DNA of 64,000 nucleotides from Streptomyces sp. NBC_01276 (lineage in GTDB: Bacteria; Actinomycetota; Actinomycetes; Streptomycetales; Streptomycetaceae). Where the stretch lies: NCBI RefSeq assembly GCF_041435355.1, contig NZ_CP108442.1, forward strand, positions 1,054,001 through 1,118,000, read 5' to 3'. Below are positions 26,378 to 35,834 of the stretch, piece after piece. The position numbers were made by a program, and so were the translations under genes. Below the pieces are notes generated by a model. The model worked only from the letters and a program-made list of their open reading frames with translations. It ran no database searches and had not been told where the DNA came from. The first letter of the stretch is position 1. Every line of letters starts with the position of its first letter.

Positions 26378-27978
26378 GTCCGCTCCACGCGCGCGTCGGC
26401 GATCTCCTCCGGGGGTGCGGCCAGGATGTCCCGGTCGAGCACCACGAGGTCGGCCAGATGGCCGGGGAGGAGGCTGCCGGCGTCGTCGAGCCCGCTCACG
26501 TGCGCGGAACCGGCGGTGTAGGCGGCGATCGCCGAGAGGAGGTCGATGCGCTGCTCCGGCAGGAACACCCGCTCGTCGTCGGTCCCCGGCTCCCGCCGGT
26601 TCACGGCGACGTGGATGCCCGCGAGCGGGTCCGGGCTGGAGACCGGCCAGTCGCTGCCCGCCGCCAGGGTGGCCCCCGACCGCAGCAGACCGCCGAACGG
26701 GTACTGCCAGGCGGCACGCTCCGGGCCCAGGAACGGGATGGTCAGCGCGTCCATCTGCGGCTCGTGCGCCGCCCACAACGGCTGGATGTTCGCGATGGCG
26801 CCCAGCGCCGCGAACCGCGGCAGGTCGTCGGGGTGGACGACCTGGAGGTGGGCCAGGTGGTGGCGGTTGCCGCGCCGCCCGTTGGCCGCCACGGCGGCCT
26901 CGACCGCGTCGAGCGCCTCGCGCACCGCCCGGTCGCCGAGGGCGTGGAAGTGGACCTGGAAGTCCAGCGCGTCCAGCGCGGTCACATGGGCGCGCAGGGC
27001 CTCCGGCTCGACGAAGCTCAGCCCGCTGTTGGCCGTGGCACAGCCGCAGCCGTCCAGGTACGGGGCGGTCAGCGCGGCCGTGAAGTTCTCCGCGATCCCG
27101 TCCTGCATGATCTTCACCGACCCGGCCCGGAACCGGCCGTACGTCAACTCCTTGCGGCGCTCGACCAGTTCGGGGATCTGCTCGGCACCGCGCTCACGGT
27201 CCCACCACAGCGCGCCCGACACGCGGGCGGTCAGCGAACCGTCCCGCGCCGCGGTCAGATAGGCCTCCGACGGATCCCCCATCCCGTTGAAGGTGCCGAG
27301 CAGCGCGTCCTGCCAGCCGGTGATGCCGAGCGAGTGCAGCAGCTCCTGCGCCCGCAGCAGACCCGCGAGCCGGTCCTCCGGCGTACTCGCCGGCACCAGC
27401 CGCGAGACCAGGGCCGTCGCGCCCTCCTGGAGCATCCCGCTCGGAAAGCCGTCCGCCTCCCGCTCGATCCGCCCGTCGGCCGGATCCGGGGTGGCGGCGG
27501 TCAGCCCCGCCCGTTCGAGGGCCCGGGTGTTGGCCCAGGCCCCGTGGTGGTCGCGGTTCGACAGCAGCACCGGCCGGTCCGGCACCACCGAGTCCAGCAG
27601 CTGACGGGTCGGCAGCCCGCCCGCGAAGCTCTCCAGCGACCAGCCGCCGCCCGTGATCCACTCCCGGTCCGGGTGCGCCTGCGCGTAGGACCGGATCCGC
27701 TCCAGGTAGGCGGCGACGTCGACGATCTCGGTCAGATCGCACTCCGCCAGCTCACTGCCCCCGCCCACCGCATGGACGTGAGCGTCCTGGAAGCCGGGCA
27801 TCAGGAGCCTGCCCGCGAGGTCGACCACCTCCGTACGGGGCCCGATCAGCTCCCGCACCGCGTCATGGCCGACGGCGGTGATCCGCTCCCCCTTGACCGC
27901 GAGCGAACTCGCCCGGGTGCGGGCCGGATCCATGGTGAGGACGGGACCTCCGGTGAAGACCAGATCGGCGTGCGGCAT
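26344..27978 (-). CDS. YtcJ-like metal-dependent amidohydrolase
   Basis: A 544-residue amidohydrolase-3 protein. The metal-binding HxH is in MPGFQDAHVHAVGG (about residue 65). Further ligand regions are VHFHALGDRAVREALD, HHLAHLQVVHPDD and the Asp in TLAAGSDWPVSSPDPL. N- and C-terminal strands form the urease-like beta sandwich (LVFTGGPVLTMDP, PGHLADLVVLDRDIL). Family members hydrolyse amides of unknown nature in the cytoplasm. It lies between the LacI/importer cluster and the TetR gene; the TetR operator near 28097 is also suitably placed to control it. Confidence 0.88.
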   Translation of the reverse strand: MPHADLVFTGGPVLTMDPARTRASSLAVKGERITAVGHDAVRELIGPRTEVVDLAGRLLMPGFQDAHVHAVGGGSELAECDLTEIVDVAAYLERIRSYAQAHPDREWITGGGWSLESFAGGLPTRQLLDSVVPDRPVLLSNRDHHGAWANTRALERAGLTAATPDPADGRIEREADGFPSGMLQEGATALVSRLVPASTPEDRLAGLLRAQELLHSLGITGWQDALLGTFNGMGDPSEAYLTAARDGSLTARVSGALWWDRERGAEQIPELVERRKELTYGRFRAGSVKIMQDGIAENFTAALTAPYLDGCGCATANSGLSFVEPEALRAHVTALDALDFQVHFHALGDRAVREALDAVEAAVAANGRRGNRHHLAHLQVVHPDDLPRFAALGAIANIQPLWAAHEPQMDALTIPFLGPERAAWQYPFGGLLRSGATLAAGSDWPVSSPDPLAGIHVAVNRREPGTDDERVFLPEQRIDLLSAIAAYTAGSAHVSGLDDAGSLLPGHLADLVVLDRDILAAPPEEIADARVERTYVGGELVFGG

Positions 27979-27991
27979 GCGGCGGCTCCCT

Positions 27992-28063
27992 TGCCTGCGG
28001 ATGCGCTGGACAGACTGCGTACGGATGCACTGGACGGCTTGCGTACGAATGCGCGGGACGGGT
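27992..28063. repeat. Three imperfect 24-bp tandem repeats
   Basis: Units 27992-28015, 28016-28039 and 28040-28063 share TGCGTACGGATGC-like starts and a CTGGACGG-like end. They fill the leader of the amidohydrolase gene, between its start and the TetR operator. Confidence 0.7.
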
Positions 28064-28096
28064 GTCGGGCGCCATCGAAGCTCGCGAGCCGTTTAC

Positions 28097-28115
28097 ACGT
28101 CAATGGTGTTGACGT
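28097..28115. promoter_or_regulatory. TetR operator, copy 1
   Basis: ACGTCAATGGTGTTGACGT has perfect 7-bp arms around TGGTG. It ends 12 bp before the TetR start and lies between that gene and the divergent amidohydrolase. Confidence 0.8.
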
Positions 28116-28127
28116 AAGGTCCCGGCC

Positions 28128-28841
28128 ATGTCCGAACGCGTGGTACCCGAGGGCAGGCGCCGGCGCAGCCGCCCGACCAAACACGGCGCGGTCCTGTCCG
28201 AACGCCTCATCGTCGACACCGCACTGCGCCTCGTCGAACAGCACGGTGCGAAGGCCCTCTCGGTCCGCAGGCTCGGGGCCGCGCTCGGCGCCGACCCCAC
28301 CGCCCTCTACCGCTACTTCCGAAACACCGACGCCCTGCTCCTCGCCCTCGCCGACGAGCTCATCGGCCGCGCCCAGCAGGGGTGGACGGCCACGGGCGAC
28401 TGGCGGGAGGACCTGCGCTCGATGGGCCGGCGCATCCACGCCTCGTACCTCGCCCAGCCCCAGGCCGCGCTGCTCGCCGCCCACCGCACCACCGGTCGCC
28501 GGCACGAGACCCGGGCCGTCGAGACCATCCTCGGCATCCTCCGCGACGGCGGCTTCCCCGATGCCCTGGCGGTGCGGATCTACCACGCGTTCGTCGACCA
28601 GTCGCTCGCCTTCGCCGCCCAGGACGCCGCGGCGGCGGCCCTGCCGCCCTCGGCGGCGGCGGCCGACGCCGAGGTCTGGCACGCCGCGTACAGCCACCTC
28701 CCCGCCGACACCCACCCGAACATCGCGGCGGCGTACCCCCTCCTGGCCGTCGACATGCGCGACAGCGGCTACCCCTTCGCCCTGGAACTGATGCTCATCG
28801 CCGTCGCAGCGCTGCACCCGGACGCGGACGCGGGGCGGTAA
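28128..28841 (+). CDS. TetR family transcriptional regulator
   Basis: A 237-residue TetR protein. After a basic leader, the helix-turn-helix reads LIVDTALRLVEQHGAKALSVRRLGAALGADPTALYRYFRNTDALLLALADEL (about 26-78). The C-terminal part is an all-helical ligand domain with an Ala-rich loop (QDAAAAALPPSAAAAD). The same 19-bp palindrome lies just before this gene and before the FAD oxidoreductase gene, which indicates autoregulation and control of the oxidoreductase. The ligand is unknown; an amine substrate of the oxidase would be logical. Confidence 0.88.
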   Translation: MSERVVPEGRRRRSRPTKHGAVLSERLIVDTALRLVEQHGAKALSVRRLGAALGADPTALYRYFRNTDALLLALADELIGRAQQGWTATGDWREDLRSMGRRIHASYLAQPQAALLAAHRTTGRRHETRAVETILGILRDGGFPDALAVRIYHAFVDQSLAFAAQDAAAAALPPSAAAADAEVWHAAYSHLPADTHPNIAAAYPLLAVDMRDSGYPFALELMLIAVAALHPDADAGR

Positions 28842-28870
28842 CGGTCCCCGTGATCCACCCGAGCACGCTT

Positions 28871-28889
28871 ACGTCAACACCATTGACGT
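28871..28889. promoter_or_regulatory. TetR operator, copy 2 (inverted)
   Basis: ACGTCAACACCATTGACGT is the exact reverse complement of the sequence at 28097-28115. It lies 85 bp before the oxidoreductase start. Confidence 0.82.
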
Positions 28890-28973
28890 TGTCGCTTCCC
28901 GCCGGGTCTCATGGGCGGCACCTCGGAGGGAGCCCCCGTGCCCGGGCTCCTCCGCCACCCGAAGGAAGCCGCC

Positions 28974-30362
28974 ATGGACCCCCTGCTCTCGCTGCGGGAC
29001 GCCGATCCGACCCCGTTCTGGCTCGACGATCCGCGCCGCCCCCGGGCCGCCCCCGCCCTCGTCGGCGGCACCACCTGCGACCTGCTGGTCGTCGGCGGCG
29101 GCTACACCGGCCTGTGGACCGCCCTCGCCGCCAAGGAGCGCGACCCCTCCGCCGATGTCGTCCTGGTCGAGGGCGACGAAGTCGGCGGCGCCGCCTCCGG
29201 CCGCAACGGCGGCTTCTGCGAGTCGAGCCTCACCCACGGTCTCGCCAACGGCCTCGCCCGCTGGCCCGACGAGATAGGCGTCCTCGAACGGCTCGGCCGC
29301 GCGAACCTCCAGGCCATGGAGGACACCCTGGCCCGCCACTCCATCGACTGCGACTGGGAGCGCACCGGCTCCCTGGTCGTCGCCACCGAACCCCACCAGG
29401 TCGACTGGCTCGCCGAGGAGGCCGAGACGGCCGCCCGGTACGGCGCCACCACCACCGTCCTCGACGCCGACGCGGTCCGCGCCGAGATCGACTCCCCCAC
29501 CTTCCTCGGCGCCGTCTGGAACAAGAGCGACACCGCCATGGTCAACCCGGCACGGCTCGCCTGGGGCCTCAAGCGCGCCTGCCTCGACCTCGGCGTCCGC
29601 ATCCACGAGCACACCCCGGCCCTCTCCCTCGACGAGCACGGCGCCGTCGTCTCCGTCCGCACCCCCTACGGCCGGGCCACCGCCGGGCGGGTGGCGCTCG
29701 CCACCAACGCGTACCCCTCCCTGGTCCGCCGCCACCGCCCTTACACCGTCCCCGTGTACGACTACGCCCTCATGACCGAACCGCTCGACGAGCAACGGCT
29801 CGCCTCGGTCGGCTGGCACAACCGGCAGGGCTGGGCGGACCCCGCCAACGCCTTCCACTACGTGCGGATCTCCGCCGACAACCGGATCCTGTGGGGCGGC
29901 TACGACGTCGTGCACCAGCGCCGCGTCCGCGCCGAGCACGACCGGCGCCCCGAGACGTACGCGACGCTCGCGCGCCAGTTCTTCCACACCTTCCCGCAGC
30001 TGGAGGGCACCCGCTTCAGCCACGCGTGGGGCGGCGCCATCGACACCAGCACCCGCTTCTGCGTCTTCTTCGACACCAGCCACCGCGGCAAGGTCGCCTA
30101 CGCCGCCGGCTTCACCGGGCTCGGCGTCGGCGCCACCCGGTTCGGCGCCGAGGTCATGCTGGATCTCCTGGCCGGCGGGCGCACCGAGCGGACCGCCCTC
30201 GATCTCGTACGCCGCAAGCCGCTGCCCTTCCCGCCCGAGCCCGTCCGCTCCCTCGGTATCGGCATCACCCAGCGCTCCCTCGCCCGCGCCGACCGCAACG
30301 AGGGCCGCCGCGACCTGTGGCTGCGGTCCCTCGACCGCCTCGGCCTCGGCTTCGGCAGCTGA
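28974..30362 (+). CDS. FAD-dependent amine oxidoreductase (DAO/PuuB-like)
   Basis: A 462-residue flavoprotein from ATG 28974, with GAAGGAAG as ribosome site. The FAD-binding fingerprint is CDLLVVGGGYTGLWTALAAKERDP at about residue 33. The PuuB-like motif DEVGGAASGRNGGFCESSL and the C-terminal FTGLGVGATRFGAEVMLDLL, which closes the FAD site, are present. Relatives oxidise gamma-glutamylputrescine or other amines and amino acids to imines, releasing H2O2. The longer frame from 28911 overlaps the promoter and is less likely. It is under the TetR operator copy 2. Confidence 0.87.
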   Translation: MDPLLSLRDADPTPFWLDDPRRPRAAPALVGGTTCDLLVVGGGYTGLWTALAAKERDPSADVVLVEGDEVGGAASGRNGGFCESSLTHGLANGLARWPDEIGVLERLGRANLQAMEDTLARHSIDCDWERTGSLVVATEPHQVDWLAEEAETAARYGATTTVLDADAVRAEIDSPTFLGAVWNKSDTAMVNPARLAWGLKRACLDLGVRIHEHTPALSLDEHGAVVSVRTPYGRATAGRVALATNAYPSLVRRHRPYTVPVYDYALMTEPLDEQRLASVGWHNRQGWADPANAFHYVRISADNRILWGGYDVVHQRRVRAEHDRRPETYATLARQFFHTFPQLEGTRFSHAWGGAIDTSTRFCVFFDTSHRGKVAYAAGFTGLGVGATRFGAEVMLDLLAGGRTERTALDLVRRKPLPFPPEPVRSLGIGITQRSLARADRNEGRRDLWLRSLDRLGLGFGS

Positions 30363-30490
30363 CCCCCGCATCTCCGGCTCCACTGGACCGCGATCGGGTT
30401 CCCCGACCATGCGTCGGCGTCAGGACGCTCCGAAAACCCGCCGGTTGACCGGCCTCAAAGCATCTGCGACCGGCCCCCGGGAACGATCAA

Positions 30491-30522
30491 GGGGCCGTTT
30501 CGGATTGCTCTGAAACGGCCCC
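30491..30522 (+). terminator. Hairpin terminator at the left edge of the island
   Basis: Perfect 11-bp arms (GGGGCCGTTTC / GAAACGGCCCC) with a 10-nt loop. It lies 128 bp after the oxidoreductase and 18 bp before the tRNA-derived core. In the original chromosome it probably terminated the tRNA transcript or the flanking gene. Confidence 0.65.
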
Positions 30523-30540
30523 TGACCCGCGACTTCGAAA

Positions 30541-30584
30541 AGTCGGGACGACAGGATTTGAACCTGCGACCCCTTGACCCCCAG
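30541..30584 (-). repeat. Left att core: orphan 3' half of tRNA-Pro
   Basis: Identical over 44 bp to the tRNA-Pro 3' half at 50916-50959, from just outside the acceptor end to the anticodon loop. Beyond 30585 the match stops. It is the piece of the original tRNA displaced by integration. Confidence 0.9.
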
Positions 30585-30680
30585 ATGGCTGCGCCAGGGC
30601 CGCAATCAGAACATGTGCCGCTATTTGAGGGCGGGTAACGTGCGCGAACACACGTATGGTGCACCAGCGTGCGGCGATGC

Positions 30681-30701
30681 TGGTCCCCATGTGGTCCCCA
30701 A
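30681..30701. repeat. Arm-type repeat pair, left unit
   Basis: TGGTCCCCAT and TGGTCCCCAA with an 11-bp period, about 100 bp inside the left core. The same pair occurs at the same distance in the right unit (41494). Confidence 0.6.
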
Positions 30702-31062
30702 CCCGGCGTCACCTCCAGGCGCTACTCGCAAGACCCAGTCGGGCCCTGCGCGCCCCGGTCCACAGGAACACTCCCAGGCGAAACCGGGCCCGCCTCTCTC
30801 AATGTGACCCTCACCGCTCTCTTGGGTGATCTGCAGCCGTGCTGCGGCGGGAGTGCGCAGGGCCGAGCCGGCCGTCGGCACGAGGGCCTTCCCGTCACTC
30901 GATCGGTGGGTGCCCCGTCCTGCTCAGACAGGCCACGAACCCTCACTGGTGCTGCCATCCCGCCTCCCCATGCCGGCCGAAGCCGTCATCAGCACAACGA
31001 GCAACCCGGCAAAGGACCGCGGCCTCGCGGGAAGAGCACGCATGAGCCGACGCAGCCCCGCG
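30702..31062. other. Gap between left island end and aspA
   Basis: No convincing gene. Open frames here on both strands have poor codon use and no ribosome sites. The stretch is the left arm of the first integrative unit. Confidence 0.6.
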
Positions 31063-32472
31063 TCAGGCCCCGGCCGCTCTGGCTCCCGCGATCACCTCTG
31101 GCCGCAGCAGGGCGGTGAGCCGCTCGGCCGGCAGCAGACCTCGCTCCAGGACGAGCTCGGCCACGCCCCGGCCGGTGGCAAGGGCCTCTTTGGCGATGTC
31201 GGTGGCGGCGGTGTATCCGATGTGCGGGTTCAGGGCGGTCACCAGGCCGATGGAGTTCTCAACGGTGGCCCGCAGCTTCTCGGTGTTGGCGGTGATGCCG
31301 GCCACGCAGCGCTCGGCGAGGGTGAGGCAGGCCGCGCGCAGGTGGGTGACCGACTTCGACAGCGAGTGCAGGATGACCGGCTCGAAGGCGTTGAGCTGGA
31401 GCTGTCCGGCTTCGGCGGCCATGGTGATGGTGATGTCGTTGCCGATCACCTCGAAGGCGACCTGGTTGACGACCTCCGGGATCACCGGGTTGACCTTGCC
31501 GGGCATGATGCTCGAGCCCGCCTGCACCGGCGGCAGGTTGATCTCGCCGAGTCCGGCGCGCGGCCCGGAAGACAGCAGGCGCAGGTCGTTGCAGGTCTTG
31601 GACAGTTTGACGGCGATGCGCTTGAGGACGCCGGACATCTGGACGAAGGCGCCGCAGTCCTGGGTGGCTTCGACCAGGTCGGCCGCGGTGACCAGGGGCA
31701 GCCCGGTGATGTCGGCGAGGTGGCGGCGGGCCGACTCGGCGTACCCGGCAGGGGCGTTGAGGCCGGTGCCGATGGCGGTGGCGCCGAGGTTGATCTCGTG
31801 GATGAGTCCGAGGGCCTCTGCGAGCCGGCTGCGGTCCTCGTCGAGCATGACGGCGAAGGCGGAGAACTCCTGCCCGAGGGTCATCGGTACGGCGTCCTGC
31901 AGCTGGGTGCGGCCCATCTTCAGCACGTCGTGGAACTCGGCGGCCCGGCGGGCGAAGGCGGCCTGCAGGACGGCCATGGCTTCGAGCAGGCCGCGCACCG
32001 CCGAGGCGGTCGCGATCCGAACGGCGGTCGGGTAGACGTCGTTGGTGGACTGGCCGAGGTTGACGTCCTCGTTGGGGTGCAGGTGCCGGTACTCGCCCCT
32101 GGCGTGGCCCAGCAGCTCCAGCGCCCGATTGGCGATGACCTCGTTGGCGTTCATGTTGGTCGAGGTGCCGGCGCCGCCCTGGATGACGTCGACGACGAAC
32201 TGGTCGTGGAGCTTGCCGCCGCGTATCTCCCGGCAGGCGGCGACGATCACGGCTGCCTTCGCGGGCTCCAGCAGGCCGAGTTCCTCGTTGGCGAGGGCTG
32301 CGGCCTCCTTGACGGCGGCGAGGGCGTCGATCAGGTGCGGGTAGGCGGAGATGGGCGTCCCGGTGATGGGGAAGTTCTCGGTGGCGCGCAGGGTGTGGAC
32401 GCCCCAGTAGGCGTCGGCGGGGACGTCGCGGTCTCCGAGCAGGTCGTGTTCGCTACGGGTGGCGGCGGTCAT
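31063..32472 (-). CDS. aspA: Aspartate ammonia-lyase
   Basis: A 469-residue class II fumarase/aspartase that deaminates L-aspartate to fumarate and ammonia. Signatures are GGAGTSTNMNANEVIANRALELLG, NEDVNLGQSTNDVYPTA, GRTQLQDAVPMTLGQEF, and the flexible active-site loop GSSIMPGKVNPVIPEVVNQ with the catalytic Ser. Aspartase rather than fumarase is chosen because the next genes encode asparaginase and an amino acid permease. It is the last gene of the cassette, 56 bp after the asparaginase. Confidence 0.9.
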   Translation of the reverse strand: MTAATRSEHDLLGDRDVPADAYWGVHTLRATENFPITGTPISAYPHLIDALAAVKEAAALANEELGLLEPAKAAVIVAACREIRGGKLHDQFVVDVIQGGAGTSTNMNANEVIANRALELLGHARGEYRHLHPNEDVNLGQSTNDVYPTAVRIATASAVRGLLEAMAVLQAAFARRAAEFHDVLKMGRTQLQDAVPMTLGQEFSAFAVMLDEDRSRLAEALGLIHEINLGATAIGTGLNAPAGYAESARRHLADITGLPLVTAADLVEATQDCGAFVQMSGVLKRIAVKLSKTCNDLRLLSSGPRAGLGEINLPPVQAGSSIMPGKVNPVIPEVVNQVAFEVIGNDITITMAAEAGQLQLNAFEPVILHSLSKSVTHLRAACLTLAERCVAGITANTEKLRATVENSIGLVTALNPHIGYTAATDIAKEALATGRGVAELVLERGLLPAERLTALLRPEVIAGARAAGA

Positions 32473-32528
32473 GGGTGTGCGGCCCTCTTCCTGAGGTGGG
32501 TGGGTCAAGGTGGTGAAAGGGCATGGAG

Positions 32529-33545
32529 TCAGGCGGTGGCGGGGACGCTGGGCGGGTTCAGCGCCGCCACCGGCTGGATGCCGCCGACGGGCCGGCCGCC
32601 GCCGGTCATCGGCTCGCCCTCGAACCCGGCGAGCAGCCGCGGCTCGACTCCCGCCCGGGCGAGGGCTGCGGCCGTCACCGGGATGCGCGCCCGGTCCGCC
32701 CCGTCGGCGATCTTCACTGCGACGGCGCGGCCGTCGGGCAGCGCGGCCACCTGGACGCCCTCGAAGCCGTCCTTGGCCAGCAGCCCGGGCACCGCGCGCA
32801 TCAGCTGGGCCGCGTCTCGCCCTGTGCCGGAGGCCATCTCCGGGTGGACGCGCAGCGCGTCCGCCACCCGGCGCCCGGCGGTGTCCGGACCGGCCGTGGC
32901 GATGCGGGCGGCGGCGCGGGCCAGGCCGTGCAGGGACACTGCGAACAGCGGGGCTCCGCAGCCGTCGACGGTGACGTTCGCGATGTGCTGGCCGGTGAGT
33001 TCCTCGACGACCTCGGCGATCGCCCTCTGAAGCGGGTGGCCCGGGTCGAGGTAGCTCTCCAGGGGCCAGCCGGCCAGCTTGCACAGGTACAGCATCGCCG
33101 CGTGCTTGCCGGAGCAGTTCTGGGCGAGCCGGGAAGGCCCGCGGCCCTCGCGCACCCAGGCATCCCGGACCGCCGGGGCGTACGGCATGTCGGGGACGTT
33201 GCGCAGGTCGTCCTCGGTGAGGCCGGCCAGTTCGAGGATCAGCCGGGTACCTGCGAGGTGGTGCTCCTCGCCGGAGTGGCTGCCCATCGAGAGGGAGAGC
33301 AGGGCGCCGTCGAGCGGCAGCCCGGCCCGCACCATGGCGAGGGCCTGGACCGGCTTGAGGGCTGAGCGCGGGTAGCAGGCGGCCTCGATGTCTCCGACGC
33401 TCAACCGGACGTCGCCATGACCGCCGAGGACGACGACGGATCCGTAGTGGACTCCCTCGATCACGCCGCCCCGGGTGACGTGGGCGACGGGTGCATGCTG
33501 GGGCTCGCGCATCGCGGGCGCGTCCGCGAGGAGACTGCTGCGCAT
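32529..33545 (-). CDS. L-asparaginase (Rhizobium-type, PF06089 family)
   Basis: A 338-residue asparaginase of the thermolabile Rhizobium etli type, unrelated to the E. coli enzymes. Conserved blocks are CYPRSALKPVQALAMV, LSLSMGSHSGEEHHL, LAQNCSGKHAAMLYLCKLAGWP and VDGCGAPLFAVSLHGLARA; the Ser-Lys pairs SxxK in these blocks are thought catalytic. It hydrolyses asparagine to aspartate and ammonia for the aspartase downstream. ATG 33545 is chosen because GAGG lies 5 nt before it; GTG 33548 is the alternative. Confidence 0.88.
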   Translation of the reverse strand: MRSSLLADAPAMREPQHAPVAHVTRGGVIEGVHYGSVVVLGGHGDVRLSVGDIEAACYPRSALKPVQALAMVRAGLPLDGALLSLSMGSHSGEEHHLAGTRLILELAGLTEDDLRNVPDMPYAPAVRDAWVREGRGPSRLAQNCSGKHAAMLYLCKLAGWPLESYLDPGHPLQRAIAEVVEELTGQHIANVTVDGCGAPLFAVSLHGLARAAARIATAGPDTAGRRVADALRVHPEMASGTGRDAAQLMRAVPGLLAKDGFEGVQVAALPDGRAVAVKIADGADRARIPVTAAALARAGVEPRLLAGFEGEPMTGGGRPVGGIQPVAALNPPSVPATA

Positions 33546-33595
33546 CACTGCCTCGTTTAGTGGTGGGTTGCTGCTGACCGGGGTGGCCGGCGGCA

Positions 33596-33619
33596 GGCCC
33601 GGCCCGGGGGGACCGGGCC
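33596..33619 (-). terminator. GC-rich hairpin behind the permease gene
   Basis: GGCCCGG and CCGGGCC arms with a 10-nt loop, 17 bp after the permease stop. It may lower expression of the two enzyme genes relative to the permease. Confidence 0.4.
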
Positions 33620-33635
33620 GCGCCCGCCGCTTGGC

Positions 33636-35075
33636 TCAGCCCTCGCTCTTCGCGGCGGCGCGCGCCACGCGGCCGCGGACGGCGTACCAGCCGGCGACCA
33701 ACGCCGCGGCGATCAGTGGCACGCACAGCACGGTGGTGCGCGCCGCTCCTCCGTCGGCGTACATGAGGACCAGGACGGAGGCGAGGAAGGCCAGCGTCAC
33801 GAGTTCGGTCCACGGGGACCCGGGCAGGCGGTAGGAGGGACGGGTCAGTTCGCCGTCACGGGTCTTCCGCCAGAAGAGGAGGTGGCAGAGCATGATCATG
33901 CCCCAGGTGGCGAGGATGCCGATGGCGGCCAGGTTGAGCACGATCTCGAACGCGTCCGCCGGAACGACGAAGTTGAGCCCGACGCCGAGGACGCACATGC
34001 CGCTGGTGAGCAGGATGCCGCCGTAGGGCACCTGGGTGCGGCTCAGCCGGGCGGTGAAGCTCGGGGCGGAGCCGTTGACGGCCATCGAGCGCAGGATGCG
34101 GCCGGTGGAGTAGAGGCCGGAGTTGAGCGAGGACATGGCCGCGGTGAGAACGACCAGATTCATCACGTCGCCGGCCGCCGGGATGCCGATGTGGGAGAGC
34201 ACGGTCACGAACGGGCTCTGGCCTGCGCTGTAGCTGTTCCACGGCATCAGCATCGACAGCAGGACGACCGAGCCGACGTAGAAGAGGCCGACGCGCCACA
34301 TGATCGAGTTGATCGCCTTCGGCATGATCTCCTCGGGATTCTCGGTCTCACCGGCCGCGACTCCGACCAGCTCGACGGAGGCGTAGGCGAAGACGACGCC
34401 CTGGATGATCAGCAGCATGGGCAGCAGGCCGTTGGGGAAGATCCCGCCGTTGTCGGTGATCAGGGACGGACCAGGCACGGCGTCGTCGATGGTGTGCCGG
34501 GTCACGAGGAAAAAGATCCCGATGGCCATGAAGACGACCAGCGCGCCGACCTTGACGATGGCGAACCAGAACTCCAGTTCGCCGAAGATCCGCACCGAGA
34601 TGAGGTTCACGGTGAGGACCACGGCCAGGGCTATGAGCGCGATCACCCACTGCGGGACGTCGGAGAACAGGCGCCAGTAATGGGTGTATGTGGCGACGGC
34701 GGTGATGTCGGCGATGCCGGTGGTCGCCCAGTTGAGGAAGTACATCCAGCCCGCGGTGTACGCGCCCTTCTCCCCGAGGAACTCCCGGGCGTACGAGACG
34801 AAGGCGCCGGAGGACGGCCGGTACATGACGAGCTCGCCGAGCGCGCGTACGACGAGGAACGCGAAGATCCCGCAGACGGCGTAGGCGACGAACAGTGAGG
34901 GGCCGGCGTCGGCGAGGCGTCCGCCCGCGCCGAGGAAGAGCCCGGTGCCGATCGCACCCCCGATGGCGATCATGTTGACGTGCCGGGGTGTCAAGGACTT
35001 GCTGTAGCCGGTGTCCCCGGCGTCCACGTGACGGGTCGTGGGGCGCTTCTCGTCTTTGAGGAACTGCTCGCTCAC
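33636..35075 (-). CDS. Amino acid permease (AnsP-like)
   Basis: A 479-residue APC-superfamily carrier with 12 predicted helices. The N-terminal consensus is [25 protein letters not shown], followed by [23 protein letters not shown] and [24 protein letters not shown]. These are the amino acid transporter motifs, and context suggests asparagine uptake. GTG 35075 overlaps the regulator stop (GTGA), so the two are co-translated. Confidence 0.88.
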   Translation of the reverse strand: MSEQFLKDEKRPTTRHVDAGDTGYSKSLTPRHVNMIAIGGAIGTGLFLGAGGRLADAGPSLFVAYAVCGIFAFLVVRALGELVMYRPSSGAFVSYAREFLGEKGAYTAGWMYFLNWATTGIADITAVATYTHYWRLFSDVPQWVIALIALAVVLTVNLISVRIFGELEFWFAIVKVGALVVFMAIGIFFLVTRHTIDDAVPGPSLITDNGGIFPNGLLPMLLIIQGVVFAYASVELVGVAAGETENPEEIMPKAINSIMWRVGLFYVGSVVLLSMLMPWNSYSAGQSPFVTVLSHIGIPAAGDVMNLVVLTAAMSSLNSGLYSTGRILRSMAVNGSAPSFTARLSRTQVPYGGILLTSGMCVLGVGLNFVVPADAFEIVLNLAAIGILATWGMIMLCHLLFWRKTRDGELTRPSYRLPGSPWTELVTLAFLASVLVLMYADGGAARTTVLCVPLIAAALVAGWYAVRGRVARAAAKSEG

Positions 35076-35803
35076 GCCTCGGGTCTGCCTTCCGTGGAGG
35101 TGGCCGCGCGCTGGGGGCGCACGATTTCTGTGAGGGTCGTCTCGACCCGCAGGAGGTGGTGGGACATGGCCTCCACCGCGTCGTGCTCGGAACCGTCGGC
35201 CAGCGCCTCGAGGATCGCCCGGTGCTCGCAGTTGGACTGCTCGCGCCGGCCGCCCAGTTCGTTGAGGAAGGTCGACTGACGCGCCAGTGCGTCGCGGATC
35301 TCCTCGATGACGCGGCGGAAGACGGGGTTGCGGGATGCCTCGGCCACCGCCAGGTGGAAGACGGTGTCCATCGCCACCCACGCGGTGGTGTCGGTCTCCT
35401 GCTCCATCCGGTCGAGCAGATGGCCCAGATGGTCCAGGTCCTCCGGGGTGCGGCGCAGCGCGGCGTACCCGGCGACCGGGATCTCGACGTGCCGGCGCAC
35501 CTCCAGCAGGTCGCTGGCGACGTAGTCGCCGAAGGTGGGGTCCTCGACCGTGTTCGCCAGGACGAACGTGCCCTTGCCGCTCTTGGAGGCGGTCAGGCCG
35601 ATGGCTTGGAGGGCTCGGAGCGCCTCCCGCAGCACGGGCCGGCTGACCTCCAGGGTCCGGCACAACTCGGCTTCGGAGGGGAGCTTGTCGCCCACGACGT
35701 ACTCACCGCGCTCGATGGCGCTGCGCAGGTGGCCGAAGACCGCTTCCATCGCGCTGACGCGCCGCGGGGCCTGGCCACCTGTCTGGCTGTCTGACAGGTT
35801 CAC
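35072..35803 (-). CDS. GntR/FadR family transcriptional regulator
   Basis: A 243-residue protein from GTG 35803. The winged helix is [60 protein letters not shown]. The FCD ligand domain follows, with the metal-binding pattern [14 protein letters not shown]...H...SHHLLRVE. It heads the permease gene with overlapping codons and so probably regulates the asparagine cassette in response to an acid ligand such as aspartate. Possible operators are the 7-bp inverted arms ACCTGTC / GACAGGT at 35777-35799 and GGTGTCAAGACACC at 35831-35844. Confidence 0.86.
   Translation of the reverse strand: MNLSDSQTGGQAPRRVSAMEAVFGHLRSAIERGEYVVGDKLPSEAELCRTLEVSRPVLREALRALQAIGLTASKSGKGTFVLANTVEDPTFGDYVASDLLEVRRHVEIPVAGYAALRRTPEDLDHLGHLLDRMEQETDTTAWVAMDTVFHLAVAEASRNPVFRRVIEEIRDALARQSTFLNELGGRREQSNCEHRAILEALADGSEHDAVEAMSHHLLRVETTLTEIVRPQRAATSTEGRPEA
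35777..35799. promoter_or_regulatory. Candidate FadR-type operator inside the regulator start
   Basis: Arms ACCTGTC and GACAGGT with a 9-bp spacer, just inside the first codons of the regulator gene. A second palindrome, GGTGTCAAGACACC, lies at 35831-35844. Confidence 0.35.
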
Positions 35804-35834
35804 GGTGTGATCCTGATGGGTGCGCCGGAGGGTG

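Noticed and set aside
25222..28791. An 1189-codon plus-strand frame across the LacI, amidohydrolase and TetR genes
   Set aside because: A by-product of high GC; its translation has no family pattern and three well-supported genes cover the region.
28911..28973. Upstream start for the FAD oxidoreductase
   Set aside because: The added 21 residues have no counterpart in the family, and ATG 28974 has a better ribosome site.
30826..33030. Long plus-strand frames over aspA and asparaginase
   Set aside because: Gly/Asp/Val-rich antisense frames with no ribosome site; the minus-strand enzymes are clear.
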